Shown: one piece after another, positions 8,562 through 17,056 of the stretch
Numbering within the stretch: position 1 is the first letter of the stretch
Layout: every line of letters starts with the position of its first letter
From: Peribacillus faecalis
GTDB taxonomy: Bacteria; Bacillota; Bacilli; Bacillales; DSM-1321
NCBI RefSeq assembly: GCF_014712675.1
Contig: NZ_JACXSI010000007.1
Span: 1 to 64,000 of the forward strand
Reading direction: 5' to 3'
DNA: 64,000 nucleotides
Translations under genes and position numbers: made by a program
Notes under the pieces: generated by a model
What the model was told of the DNA's origin: nothing
Database searches by the model: none
Seen by the model: only the letters and a program-made list of their open reading frames with translations

Positions 8562-9278
8562 ATGCATACATTTTCCATTAAGTCGAACTATACGAATTAC
8601 CAGTACGATATTCATGTTTATGTGCCAGAGGAGACGGCTCCGGAAGCGGGTTTTCCGGTTATTTATGTGCTAGATGGCTCCGGCTATTTTCATTACCTGG
8701 CTGATTCGGTCTGTCTGCAAAGTCGCAATGCGCCGAAAACAGGCGTGAAAGCAGCGATTGTTGTCGGCATTTGTCATGATGAAAGCGAGATGCGTACGCG
8801 CCGGTTTTATGATTTTACCGCTCCGGCTGCCGAGTATAAATATCCGAAGCGCATGAACGCACGAATTCCAGAGCAAGTAGGCGGCGGAGCTGATTTTCAG
8901 CAGTTTATTGAAGAAGAATTAAAGCCGAAGATCGAAGCGGACTACTTGGTGAATCGTGATGAGCAGACGTTATTCGGCCATTCGCTCGGCGGTTATTTTG
9001 TACTGTGGAACATGCTGAACGCGGACAGCTATCAAAACTATATCGCCATCAGCCCATCTGTTTGGTGGAACGATCATGAACTGATAAAGATGCCGTTTAA
9101 GCGGGAAGGACGCACCATTTTTATCGCGGTCGGAGAAAAGGAAGGCCATATGGTCGGAGATGCCGAGCTGTTTGCTGAGAAAATAGGAGCCGCTGAGCTT
9201 TATGTGGCGCCGGAGGAGAATCATGCATCGGTTGTGCCGACGGTGGTGAGCCGGGCTTTGCGGTTTGTGAGCAATTAA
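8562..9278 (+). CDS. Alpha/beta-hydrolase esterase, likely siderophore (trilactone) hydrolase
   Basis: About 238 residues of the esterase-D/IroE/BesA type. It has a FPVIYVLDGSGYF strand-loop, the nucleophile elbow GHSLGG near residue 145, an acidic residue in AVGEKEG and the catalytic histidine in ENHASV. Such enzymes cut ferric-siderophore trilactones to release iron in the cytoplasm. The divergent Fur box and AraC neighbour support this. An ATG at 8550 directly abuts AGGGG, and the ATG at 8562 has a 12-base spacing, so I prefer 8562. A general carboxylesterase role cannot be excluded. Confidence 0.85.
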   Translation: MHTFSIKSNYTNYQYDIHVYVPEETAPEAGFPVIYVLDGSGYFHYLADSVCLQSRNAPKTGVKAAIVVGICHDESEMRTRRFYDFTAPAAEYKYPKRMNARIPEQVGGGADFQQFIEEELKPKIEADYLVNRDEQTLFGHSLGGYFVLWNMLNADSYQNYIAISPSVWWNDHELIKMPFKREGRTIFIAVGEKEGHMVGDAELFAEKIGAAELYVAPEENHASVVPTVVSRALRFVSN

Positions 9279-9359
9279 TAAATATAAATTAATAGGTTTA
9301 GAACCTTTCAAGTGAGGAATATAGAAATCATATCTTATTGAATTTGGAGGGTTTTGACG

Positions 9360-10559
9360 ATGATGTATTCTTTACCAAGCAAAAACTTAATAGGACGAGG
9401 CTGCTTACAAGAGTTGGGAGGTCAAGTGCAAGACTTCGGTTTCCGCAAAGCGTTAGTTGTAACCGATCGTTTCTTGAATGTAACAGGTGTTGTGAGACAA
9501 GTGACTGATCAATTGGATAAAGTGAATGTTTCGTATGTAATATATGACGAAGTGAAACCAAATCCAACTTGTGCACAAGTCGACAAAGGTTTATGGCTTT
9601 TAAAAGAGGAAGGCTGTGACTTCATTCTTTCCATCGGCGGCGGTTCTCCGCAAGACTGTGCAAGCGCAATCAGTATCTTAGCAACTAACGGAGGCAATAT
9701 CCGCGATTATGAAGGCTTACATAAATCTAAAAAAGTTGGTTTCCCAACAATCGCTGTTAATACAACAGCCGGTACTTCTGCTGAAATTACAATTAACTAC
9801 GTAATTACAGACGAAGACCGTGGCGTAAAAATGGTATGCGTGGATAAAAACAGCATCGCTCTATTATCCGTCAATGACCCTGAACTAATGGTAGACAAAC
9901 CAGCCGACTTAACAGCAGCAACTGGTATGGATGCACTGACTCACGCGATTGAAACAATCGTAACTCCAGGTGCGAATGTGATCACTGACGCAACAGCACT
10001 TCAAGCTGTTAAATTAATTTTCGAAGCTCTTCCAACAGCTGTTCGCGACGGACGTAACATTGATGCTCGCGAGAAAATGGTGAATGCTTGCTTCCTTGCA
10101 GGTATGGCATTCTCTAATGCTGGTCTTGGCTTCGTTCACGCGATGGCGCATCAGCTAGGCGGCTTATATGACCTACCTCATGGTGTCTGCAACGCAATGT
10201 TATTGCCGATTGTAGAACGCGAAAACGCTAAACGCGTACCGGAAAAATTCCGTCTGATTGCTGATGCATTAGGCTTTGACACAGAAGGCCGCTCTGACGT
10301 AGCTTGCAGCAACTACGTCATTGAACGCATCATCGAGCTTTCTGAAGAAGTCGGCATTCCAAAATCATTAAAAGAGTTAGGCGTTGAAAATCCTGATTTA
10401 GAGTTGCTTGCAGAAAACGCCCTAAAAGACGCATGTGCGCCAGGCAATCCATACATGCCGACTAAAGAGGAAACAATTGCGATGTTCAAAGAAATCGTTG
10501 AACCAAGAGATGTGACTGTGACAATTGTTGAAACAACTGAATGGATTACGCGTGACTAA
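9360..10559 (+). CDS. Iron-containing (group III) alcohol dehydrogenase
   Basis: About 399 residues, normal for the Fe-ADH/methanol-dehydrogenase family. The NAD-binding loop is IGGGSPQDCASA (about 95-106). The metal ligands are the Asp in NDPELMVDKPADLTA and the histidines in GMDALTHAIE and HAMAHQLGG...DLPHG. It oxidises or reduces short alcohols/aldehydes with NAD(H). GGAGG 9 bases before the ATG at 9360 sets the start. The codon use looks well adapted (regular, C-rich third positions), suggesting high expression. Monocistronic, with a terminator just downstream. Confidence 0.93.
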   Translation: MMYSLPSKNLIGRGCLQELGGQVQDFGFRKALVVTDRFLNVTGVVRQVTDQLDKVNVSYVIYDEVKPNPTCAQVDKGLWLLKEEGCDFILSIGGGSPQDCASAISILATNGGNIRDYEGLHKSKKVGFPTIAVNTTAGTSAEITINYVITDEDRGVKMVCVDKNSIALLSVNDPELMVDKPADLTAATGMDALTHAIETIVTPGANVITDATALQAVKLIFEALPTAVRDGRNIDAREKMVNACFLAGMAFSNAGLGFVHAMAHQLGGLYDLPHGVCNAMLLPIVERENAKRVPEKFRLIADALGFDTEGRSDVACSNYVIERIIELSEEVGIPKSLKELGVENPDLELLAENALKDACAPGNPYMPTKEETIAMFKEIVEPRDVTVTIVETTEWITRD

Positions 10560-10576
10560 TTGATTCGAGATTGACG

Positions 10577-10612
10577 AAAAACCGCAAGAGCTATTGCTTT
10601 TGCGGTTTTTTG
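10577..10612 (+). terminator. Terminator after alcohol dehydrogenase gene
   Basis: Stem AAAACCGCAA / TTGCGGTTTT with a T6 run. It also lies at the 3' end of the converging gene at 10613. Confidence 0.85.
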
Positions 10613-10918
10613 TTATCGGGATTTTCTGATTGTCGACAGCAGGTATATGACTGCAAAGATGATCCCGACACTGCTGACAAGTCTCATCAGCAATATGGCA
10701 CCGCCCAATCCAATGTTTGCATCTAAGGATGGAGTGATTATCTCACCAATCACTAAATACGTATACAAGCTGACGGTAGCTATATAAATGACTAGTACCC
10801 AATTGCGCGTAATCTTACTGCTTTTTCTAGTGGCAGCAAAGACGCAAATAAAGGAGAATGCTAGGAAAATATAATTCCAAACCATTAAAGTATAGCTCAT
10901 GGATACACATCCGATCAT
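10613..10918 (-). CDS. Hypothetical small membrane protein
   Basis: 101 residues with three hydrophobic segments (about 9-28, 38-58 and 70-96) and a basic tail IRKSR. No family recognised. The ribosome site is weak for the ATG at 10918, and an ATG at 10900 (MSYTLM) is an alternative. It converges on the alcohol dehydrogenase gene and shares its terminator. Confidence 0.55.
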   Translation of the reverse strand: MIGCVSMSYTLMVWNYIFLAFSFICVFAATRKSSKITRNWVLVIYIATVSLYTYLVIGEIITPSLDANIGLGGAILLMRLVSSVGIIFAVIYLLSTIRKSR

Positions 10919-10984
10919 TGAGTAATCAATCTTTATTATTATAAGATGCAGTTAAGGCAGGTGGAATGAGCTGAACGGCATGTT

Positions 10985-11482
10985 CTATAAAAATAACACC
11001 ATATGTTGCTCGTCAAAATATGTACCTGCTATTTTCAAAGCGTGTTTTTCGTGTCCGAACGTTTGAAATCCGAGCAATTCGTACAGTTTTAACGCGGCTG
11101 TATTGGTAGTGACAACGGATAGGTTCAACTGCTCAACACCATTTATCGCTCTCGCTTTGCGTATCGCTTCTTCAATTAAACTTCTGCCGATGCCAAGTCC
11201 GCGTTTTTCTGGAGTGACGTAGACGGCGTAAATATTGGCTTTATGCTGCAGTTTTATCTTCGTTTCTCTCAATAAAGTGGCCGAGCCAATGAGCTTCTCC
11301 TGCTCGAAAGCACCGAATGTCCAGACGTTGGCCGATTGCAGGCGGTCTCCAAATCTATCCGTTGAAAAATGAACTTCTTCTTCATAGCTTGCACCGAATG
11401 CCTCAGGGTTTGTTTGCAAAGCGGCTAATCGCAGACTCTGGTATTGCACGGCATCACTTGGCTGTAAAATACGAATCTTCAT
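10985..11482 (-). CDS. GNAT-family N-acetyltransferase
   Basis: The 165-residue single GNAT fold starts with MKIRILQPSDAVQYQSLRL. The acetyl-CoA-binding motif A is YVTPEKRGLGIGRSLIEEA (about 90-110), followed by NTAALKLYELLGF. The start is fixed by AAGGAGGAGAACG. The acceptor substrate is unknown; the family modifies amino acids, antibiotics or proteins. Confidence 0.9.
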   Translation of the reverse strand: MKIRILQPSDAVQYQSLRLAALQTNPEAFGASYEEEVHFSTDRFGDRLQSANVWTFGAFEQEKLIGSATLLRETKIKLQHKANIYAVYVTPEKRGLGIGRSLIEEAIRKARAINGVEQLNLSVVTTNTAALKLYELLGFQTFGHEKHALKIAGTYFDEQHMVLFL

Positions 11483-11665
11483 CGTTCTCCTCCTTATCTA
11501 GTATTTTCCATTTTATATTAATTTTAAGGGGTTGGAAATATTTTGCGCAATTTTCAATAAATACTTCTGCAACGAAACGGCCCCAGTATTTATTAATAAT
11601 GCAACTTTTTGTAAGTCATTTCGTATATAAGGATATATTCGATCCTTAAGAGAGGCGTGTTTACT

Positions 11666-11971
11666 TTGAGTGTTTTATCCATTGTTTTATTGATTCTAAC
11701 CCTTTTAGTAGTGGGATTAAGATTCTACATGCATCGTCATCGATTTGCTGAGCTATCTAAGGGTGAATGGCTGAAGTACATATTGGGGTTTGTGCTGAGT
11801 GTGGCTGTTGCAACTGCGGTTATATTGGGCGGGAAAGTTGTGCTCCAACTTTACTTATCTGGCTGGCTTTATTCTGTTTTGAGTATCGTCCTGATTATTT
11901 TTGGGATAGTGATTGGCAGTTTGATTTTCCTGAAGTTTATACCAAATCCTTTAAAGTCTTTTTACGAGTAG
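11666..11971 (+). CDS. Hypothetical membrane protein
   Basis: About 101 residues with three hydrophobic stretches (near 3-20, 38-60 and 68-92). A GTG at 11657 sits 2 bases from AAGAGAGG, whereas the TTG at 11666 has an 11-base spacing, so I favour TTG. No family recognised. Downstream lies the second 21-bp repeat locus. Confidence 0.6.
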   Translation: MSVLSIVLLILTLLVVGLRFYMHRHRFAELSKGEWLKYILGFVLSVAVATAVILGGKVVLQLYLSGWLYSVLSIVLIIFGIVIGSLIFLKFIPNPLKSFYE

Positions 11972-11997
11972 AAAGATAGAGAAATCCCGTCGTTGAA

Positions 11998-12272
11998 GTT
12001 CGAGTGCTCTCAAGCTGCAGTGGGACTCTCATGATTGATTGAGCGCTCTCATGTTTAGCGCGACGACTCTTAAAATGTGCGCCACCGCTCTCAAAATTCG
12101 AGCGACGACTTTCAAAAGTTCTGCGACCGCTCTCAAGCTCGCCGCGACGACTCTCAAATCGCGTGCAACCGTTCCCGGAGGCAATCGCCCACAACCAATA
12201 ACCGGCTTTTCATTCACAAATCTTGCAGTTTTAAGGTGAAAAGTAGAAAATTGAACGAAAAGCCAGCCACTT
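11998..12272 (-). repeat. 21-bp phased tandem array with inverted-repeat hinge (locus 2)
   Basis: About nine degenerate 21-bp units fill 11998-12186, alternating GCGACGACTCTCAAA- and GCGACCGCTCTCAA-type words. These are the reverse complements of the two unit types at 7316-7546. The hinge follows at 12187-12272: CCCACAACCAATAACCGGC, then GGCTTTTCATTCAC and, about 35 bp on, TTGAACGAAAAGCCAGCC as an inverted repeat. The module is therefore an inverted, more diverged copy of locus 1. Confidence 0.82.
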
Positions 12273-12281
12273 TTGGGTTTT

Positions 12282-13205
12282 TCAAGGAAGTCTTACTCTC
12301 ACACGCGCTTTAATTTTCCCATACTTACAGATGATGCTTTCACGAACTTCTGCTTTTGTTTGCAGTTCTTTGTCCATGATATCGCATGCTGCAAAGAAGT
12401 TATGTTTTTTTCTGAAGTGAACGACTGTATATTCCACGTGTTTCATTTTCCCTTTGCATTCCTGGCAGAACTCTTTCACTGGAGCTGCGACGGTCCACAC
12501 ATGAATTGGCGTCACGATGATGACTCTTTCATATTTAGAAACATCGATGGTTACCGGATTGATCCGCATCGGCCATCTGTGCATCGCAAATCGCCCGAGC
12601 CAGGCAAACCCGAAAAATCCTTTTATTCGCTCCGGTGTTGTAATTTCATATAGCTCTGCGCCCAGGGCATTGGCTTTTTCATAAGCGATTTTTTTCGTAT
12701 AGCCGCTTCTGGAAAAATAGACGATCAAAATGGATGGATTGGTGCCGATATTTTGATACATGCTTGCGTCAAAGTGAAACTTGCTCTGTTTCTCGAAAGT
12801 GATATACGCGATGCCACATAAAAACTGAAGCAAGCCAAAGAAAAAATAAGTGGTTGATGTTAAATTAAATGGGAAAATCACAAACTGAATCGTAATCCAC
12901 AGCATGAGAACGATCCCAAGACTGCATGCTAAAAGCCCGCTCATTTTTTTATTTCTAATAAGAAGATAAGCGGCAATCAGATTTGGTATACCATTAATTA
13001 ATAAAAGCGATATGCCAGGGAAAATGTAATCCTGAAACAACAAGCCTGCAAACGGAAGCACTTGAAAATAAGAAAGTGCCTCCTTCATTCCTATTGAACT
13101 ACCGTCAGGAGCTACGAGCATTCCTGTTGCCCCTACGACAGCCCCAATCCCAATAAACAATGTCCAAAAGATCATGATAATACGGGAAATAAATACTTTT
13201 CTCAA
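12282..13205 (-). CDS. Membrane-anchored flavodoxin-like protein
   Basis: 307 residues: an N-terminal block of four membrane helices (about 8-135) fused to a flavodoxin-type domain (about 155-300). The FMN phosphate loop is YFSRSGYTKK, and VTPIHVWTVAAPVKEF is the second FMN loop. It probably binds FMN on the cytoplasmic face and passes electrons to an unknown partner. Start is TTG after AGAGGTGG. The last residues (KIKARVRVRLP) run into a repeat-rich region, so the C-terminus may be altered. Confidence 0.8.
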   Translation of the reverse strand: MRKVFISRIIMIFWTLFIGIGAVVGATGMLVAPDGSSIGMKEALSYFQVLPFAGLLFQDYIFPGISLLLINGIPNLIAAYLLIRNKKMSGLLACSLGIVLMLWITIQFVIFPFNLTSTTYFFFGLLQFLCGIAYITFEKQSKFHFDASMYQNIGTNPSILIVYFSRSGYTKKIAYEKANALGAELYEITTPERIKGFFGFAWLGRFAMHRWPMRINPVTIDVSKYERVIIVTPIHVWTVAAPVKEFCQECKGKMKHVEYTVVHFRKKHNFFAACDIMDKELQTKAEVRESIICKYGKIKARVRVRLP

Positions 13206-13265
13206 TTTAAACCACCTCTTCTTATTAATACACGTTAGAAGAAGAATAAAACCTAGAGCGAAAAA

Positions 13266-13508
13266 TCAATCTCCGCCGCCACCGCCACCACCGTCGCCAC
13301 CGCCAACATCACCAGAATAATCGCTGGGAGAGCAGTCATTTGATTTTTTAGGATTACAATCATTGCTGCTAGCCCAATGTACCGATTTGCTATCGTAAGA
13401 AGTGGATTTTGCCGGTAGCTTATCCTTTTTTGTAGCGGCAAATAAAACAATGGCAGCGATGATGAAGATGCCGACAATGATGAAGGGAATAATTGAAATC
13501 ATAGTCAT
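13266..13508 (-). CDS. Small membrane protein with glycine-rich C-terminus
   Basis: An 80-residue protein starting at the ATG preceded by TAAGGAGGACTGCAAA. It has one membrane helix (about 4-27), a charged linker with two NDC motifs (SSNDCNPKKSNDCSP), then an extreme glycine/aspartate tail ending GGGDGGGGGGGD. The tail resembles the Gly-rich ends of short bacterial membrane-anchored proteins of unknown function. No homologue is named. Confidence 0.7.
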   Translation of the reverse strand: MTMISIIPFIIVGIFIIAAIVLFAATKKDKLPAKSTSYDSKSVHWASSNDCNPKKSNDCSPSDYSGDVGGGDGGGGGGGD

Positions 13509-13596
13509 TTTGCAGTCCTCCTTAAAGTGGATATATTTCCATTTTAATGCAGGGATATAAAGGAGGGTAGAGCTAAATTGTTTATTGTCCAAAGAT

Positions 13597-13794
13597 AAGA
13601 AAGTATATATTTTTGAAATTGGAAAGCTGTCTAACCTTATACCTGCCATGCTCGGTCCTAAGCTGCCTCCCCCAAGAAACCAAAGGCGGGTTTCTTGTGT
13701 GATTCATCTTAGTCCTCCCGCATGACTCCTTTTTCATTGAAGTGAATTCAAGGGGCGAATGCAAAAATGAAAAAGGACCGGTAACGATTTTTCT
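13597..13794 (+). repeat. Hairpin-rich dispersed element, copy 1 (short form)
   Basis: The conserved left end AGCTGTCTAACCTTATACC begins at 13625. CATG/CATG and CTAAG/CTTAG arms enclose the hairpin CAAGAAACC...GGTTTCTTG (13672-13697). A second stem pairs CCTTTTTCATT with AATGAAAAAGG. The right end is ACCG-GTAA-CG plus TTTTTCT, a GNRA-loop hairpin with a T run. A 5' extension (AAGAAAGTATATATTTTTGA, about 13600) is shared only with copy 2. It lies between two minus-strand genes and reads on the plus strand. Confidence 0.85.
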
Positions 13795-13801
13795 AATGGC
13801 T

Positions 13802-14167
13802 TCAATCAGAAATACGGTTATATTCCAAAATCTTTATCCCGAAATCGTGATTGCATGTCCATTTATTAAGTTTGCCGCTGTCGCATGATGGAGAGATCCG
13901 AACTTTCACTAAGTCTTCCAAATCATGTTCGGATGGAATCTTGATTTTGACAGCGACATCATAAGAGTGGTCAGCGTTGTACGTGATGCCGGCAATTTTG
14001 CCCCAGTGCCAGTCGAATAGCGGTTCGCCCTTATATTCTTCGATGACCCTTTGATCAACAGCTGGCATGATTAGGTCGAGCACTATATCCTCCGTTGTAA
14101 AATAAGCTGCTGCAGGTGAAGCAAAAAAGAACATTCCGAATGCAAGAAAAAATAGTTTCAATGGCAA
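13802..14167 (-). CDS. Secreted protein, DUF3888-like
   Basis: 121 residues. Residues 1-21 form a clear signal peptide (hydrophobic LFFLAFGMFFF, cleavage after AAA). The mature part (EDIVLDLIMPAVDQRVIEEY and a beta-rich end with the cysteines SPSCDS...WTCNHD) resembles the DUF3888 family of secreted Bacillales proteins; I hold that assignment loosely. TTG start, 9 bases after AGGAGG. It is flanked on both sides by copies of the hairpin element. Confidence 0.7.
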   Translation of the reverse strand: MPLKLFFLAFGMFFFASPAAAYFTTEDIVLDLIMPAVDQRVIEEYKGEPLFDWHWGKIAGITYNADHSYDVAVKIKIPSEHDLEDLVKVRISPSCDSGKLNKWTCNHDFGIKILEYNRISD

Positions 14168-14196
14168 ATTGATGCACCTCCTATAATTTTTAATAA

Positions 14197-14539
14197 AGTA
14201 AGAAAGTATATATTTTTGAGCGATGATAGCTGTCTAACCTTATACCTGCCATGCTCGGAGGCCTACAGGATGTAGGTCATAACGGCGAACCATGCGGACG
14301 TGGCGTTTTTAGCCGATGTTCATTACTTGCAGCCTCCCCAAAGAAACCAAATGCGGGTTTCTTGGGGGAGGTTCTCACGATGAGAGTCACAGCGACGAAG
14401 ATATGCGGACGTAGCGTTCTTAGTCGCTGTTCCTTACTTGCGGGCTGCTTCCGCTTTTCGATTCGGCATGGCTTCTTTTTCAACGAGGCGAATCTAAGTA
14501 GTTTAATCATGTTGAAAAAGGACCGGTAACGGTTTTTCT
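14197..14539 (+). repeat. Hairpin-rich dispersed element, copy 2 (long form with two inner modules)
   Basis: The core runs from AGCTGTCTAACC (14228) to the GNRA hairpin ACCG-GTAA-CGGT plus T5CT (14539). It contains a strong hairpin CCTCCCC-AAAGAAACC...GGTTTCTT-GGGGAGG (14333-14371). Two copies of an inner module flank it (CGGCGAA..GCGGACGTGGCG..AGCCG and GCGACGAA..GCGGACGTAGCG..AGTCGC), whose closing pairs differ in a compensatory way. The right stem is CTTTTTCAAC/GTTGAAAAAG, where copies 1 and 3 have CATT/AATG: again compensatory. Confidence 0.85.
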
Positions 14540-14583
14540 ATGCTAAAATAAGTATTTATAATAGACGAATTAAGGTGAGGAAC

Positions 14584-16482
14584 GTGCTTATCTCTGATGT
14601 GAAGCCTGATATTGGGTCAATGGTATCATTTTTTGATTATCGGCATCATTTTTATACAAAAGTGATTATTTATTTTACACATAATGAAATAAATATGAGA
14701 GCAATATTATTATTTGCTGAAAATATTACGCTTGAGCGATTAGAAGTGTATGTGAACGGCAACTGGGTGGAGAAGAAAGGGAATCCGCATTTGTACGGTT
14801 TAGTGCTCACGCAGCATCAGTCTGTGCATGAAATCGCCAAGCGAATTCGGGACAATGAACAGCAAGAGAAGGCGCAATTGGAAGAGCGTTTCCGGGCCTT
14901 CATATGTGAGCTAGCGGAACAGTTTCCGAAGACGATGCCATCGCTTTATCCGACGCGATGTGTGGTGGCAGATGATTTTTTGAGCATCATGGTTTATGTC
15001 GAGAACGGGGAAGATATCGTCACTAGCAAAATTGAGACGAATCTGTATTTTCCGGATGACAGTAATGATGTGCAGACGTTGCTGAACAGCTACCGAGCGG
15101 AAATTTTAAAAAGTGTGATGAGGGAAAACGATGCTTTTTACATGATGACGATTCCGTATGAAGGCGACAAGCTTCAATATGTGTCTGTCTATCTCGAAGG
15201 CTATTGCTCGCATTGTCATGATTGGAAAAAATCGTACCTTCGTACAATGCTTGAGTTAAATCCGGATACAATTGCTGCAGAAAACGAGAAGCTGCTCGTG
15301 CCTTTTGTCGGTAAATTCATGTGCCCGACTTGTGAAGCGGAGGTTGCAGATGAACGGGTGGTTGTAAAAGATACGATGACGGGTCGGACGGTTCGTGAGC
15401 AGGAAATCGTGTATTGTCGGTTGCTCGGCAGTAAGGAGAATGAGCGGGAAATACGGAATATACTCCATGTTGCGCTGGGCCACCAGGCGTATTTCGAAGG
15501 TTATGAGGACTATTTTTGGAACGCATATTGTTATGCTGCTTTGCAAAATTGGGACGAATTTCTTCATGAGCTGACGAATGTGGAATTGCAACATGGACTT
15601 GAGGTTTTTGGTATATACGAAGATGATTCTCTGCTAGAAGAGGTGAGTCAGCAATTTTTATCGGATGAGGAAAAGATGGATTTCTGGCGAAAGGCGAATG
15701 AAGAGACAATTGCGCATTATTTAATGATTACTGTTTTTGGCTGGAACATTCCGAAAGAGATCGAGCGCATCGGCTTGAACAGGGCGGAGTTCATCTTCCG
15801 CTATCTGCCATGCCCGCCTGAATTGGAAAATTTGCGACGCGAACTTATTTCGCAATTGTTCATTAAGTCCCCAGAAGAACTGACTATGCTGCAAGAAACG
15901 ATGAACGCACAAAAAAGGCAAATCCATGCGCTCCGTCAGGAAAATGGCCGGCTGACGAATAAGCTCGGTGAAGCGTATAAGCAAGTGAGTAAGGCAGAAG
16001 AGAAGTCACATTGCGATTCCCAAATTGTCCGCAATAAGGCTGACATCCAGAAAATCCATCACCTTAAAGGGTTGATTGAAGAACTGAAAAATGAAATCGA
16101 ACGGCTGACAATCGAAAACCCACAAGAAGAATTAATAGAAGAAGTAGAACTAACAGAGGAGCCGATTGAAGAGGGAATTTGCTCGGATGACGTGCTAGAG
16201 GGCAAAACGATTCTTATTCTCGGCGGCTATCGAACGCATCTGGACAATCAGCATCGCACCTATCAAGTAATCACCCATGATACGCGACGGTTGGACCCTG
16301 ATTTCTACGAGCGTTTGAAGAAGGCTGACATCATTGTCGTGCTCACCCGCTACATTTCGCACCGGGCGATGTGGGAAGCGAAGGAATATGCAATTCTCGA
16401 ACAGAAACCAATTTACTATACTTCCTTCACAAATATTCCAAGAATAGCGCATATGATAGCTGTAAAAGAGCAGCAGATGTAG
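14584..16482 (+). CDS. DUF2325 protein with zinc ribbon and coiled coil
   Basis: About 632 residues in several parts: an unrecognised N-terminal region, a CSHC...CPTC zinc ribbon (about residues 207-250), a helical middle, a coiled coil (about 430-510; EELTMLQETMNAQKRQ onward) and a C-terminal DUF2325 Rossmann-like domain (about 540-632; TILILGGYRTHLDNQ). DUF2325 is found in several Firmicutes proteins of unknown role. The likely start is GTG at 14584 after AAGGTGAGG; GTG at 14575 is possible. It is followed 21 bp later by 16504, probably one operon. Confidence 0.8.
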   Translation: MLISDVKPDIGSMVSFFDYRHHFYTKVIIYFTHNEINMRAILLFAENITLERLEVYVNGNWVEKKGNPHLYGLVLTQHQSVHEIAKRIRDNEQQEKAQLEERFRAFICELAEQFPKTMPSLYPTRCVVADDFLSIMVYVENGEDIVTSKIETNLYFPDDSNDVQTLLNSYRAEILKSVMRENDAFYMMTIPYEGDKLQYVSVYLEGYCSHCHDWKKSYLRTMLELNPDTIAAENEKLLVPFVGKFMCPTCEAEVADERVVVKDTMTGRTVREQEIVYCRLLGSKENEREIRNILHVALGHQAYFEGYEDYFWNAYCYAALQNWDEFLHELTNVELQHGLEVFGIYEDDSLLEEVSQQFLSDEEKMDFWRKANEETIAHYLMITVFGWNIPKEIERIGLNRAEFIFRYLPCPPELENLRRELISQLFIKSPEELTMLQETMNAQKRQIHALRQENGRLTNKLGEAYKQVSKAEEKSHCDSQIVRNKADIQKIHHLKGLIEELKNEIERLTIENPQEELIEEVELTEEPIEEGICSDDVLEGKTILILGGYRTHLDNQHRTYQVITHDTRRLDPDFYERLKKADIIVVLTRYISHRAMWEAKEYAILEQKPIYYTSFTNIPRIAHMIAVKEQQM

Positions 16483-16503
16483 CAGTTTTGGAGGCGGACG
16501 TTG

Positions 16504-16782
16504 ATGGAGAAATATTTGCATAATATAGACCAACTGTTATTGGATGGTTATATGGATGTGAACAAAGATCATATAAAGGAAGAACTAGATAAGGCTGAAG
16601 TCAATTATGTCATCCAGCACGTGCCGGTTGTGCTCGTGGAAACGGCTGAAGGCGAATACACCATCGCTAAAACGGTCAATCCGAAAAACTTGCTCCGACT
16701 AGCAAGCAAAAGTACAGAGGATTTGGTTGATCAGTATGAAGCGGAAGGCGTTCCGGAAATTATTGAGTTTTCGAGAGAATAA
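16504..16782 (+). CDS. Hypothetical small acidic protein
   Basis: A 92-residue soluble, acidic protein with no recognised family. The N-terminal half is helical (YLHNIDQLLLDGYMDVNKDH), followed by a short strand-rich segment (VVLVETAEGEYTIAKTV). GGAGG 9 bases before the ATG gives a confident start. It lies downstream of the DUF2325 gene and before a terminator, suggesting a shared transcript. Confidence 0.7.
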   Translation: MEKYLHNIDQLLLDGYMDVNKDHIKEELDKAEVNYVIQHVPVVLVETAEGEYTIAKTVNPKNLLRLASKSTEDLVDQYEAEGVPEIIEFSRE

Positions 16783-16829
16783 AGAAAGTCCGATTTTGTT
16801 TCTTAAAGTAGCAGAATCGGGCTTTCTTT
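16781..16829 (+). terminator. Long-stem terminator
   Basis: 18-bp near-perfect stem AAAGAAAGTCCGATTTTG / CAGAATCGGGCTTTCTTT. It ends the DUF2325 operon and separates it from the ArfA-like gene. Confidence 0.8.
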
Positions 16830-16906
16830 AGTTGTAAGAACATCGCCCCAAATGGTATATTGAATAAGGATAGATTTGGAATTTTGTGGAGAAAGAAGGT
16901 TTTGAA

Positions 16907-17056
16907 ATGAAAAAGAAACAAGCTAAAACAATCGGCGAAATGACAAACAGCCGTCGTATGTGGGGCATCGATGCTTCAACGCGTATCGTGAAAAATAAGA
17001 AAGGCAAAGGCTCCTATAGTCGAAAAGGGAAACAATCCTGGCGGCAAGGGGCCTAA
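16907..17056 (+). CDS. ArfA-like alternative ribosome-rescue factor (49 aa)
   Basis: This short frame encodes 49 residues with the block KNKKGKGSYSRKGK. I recall E. coli ArfA as having KNKKGKGSYMRKGK at the same place, preceded by a similar Arg-Val spacing. In ArfA this basic segment enters the mRNA channel of stalled ribosomes and the protein recruits RF2. The N-terminal half (TIGEMTNSRRMWGIDAS) is unlike ArfA but of suitable length. AAGAAGG 7 bases before the ATG supports translation. A terminator-like hairpin overlaps the last codons, as in the self-limiting nonstop arfA/brfA mRNAs. Rescue function is inferred, not shown. Confidence 0.72.
   Translation: MKKKQAKTIGEMTNSRRMWGIDASTRIVKNKKGKGSYSRKGKQSWRQGA

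Noticed and set aside
13252-13265. CRISPR or tandem GGT/GGN repeats in the Gly-rich tail
   Set aside because: It is the codon run of a glycine-rich C-terminus, not a spacer-repeat array.
13600-14540. Element copies as IS200/IS605 or HEARO ends
   Set aside because: No tnpA/tnpB/iscB relic nearby and the ends do not resemble the HEARO layout I know. Left as an unassigned family.
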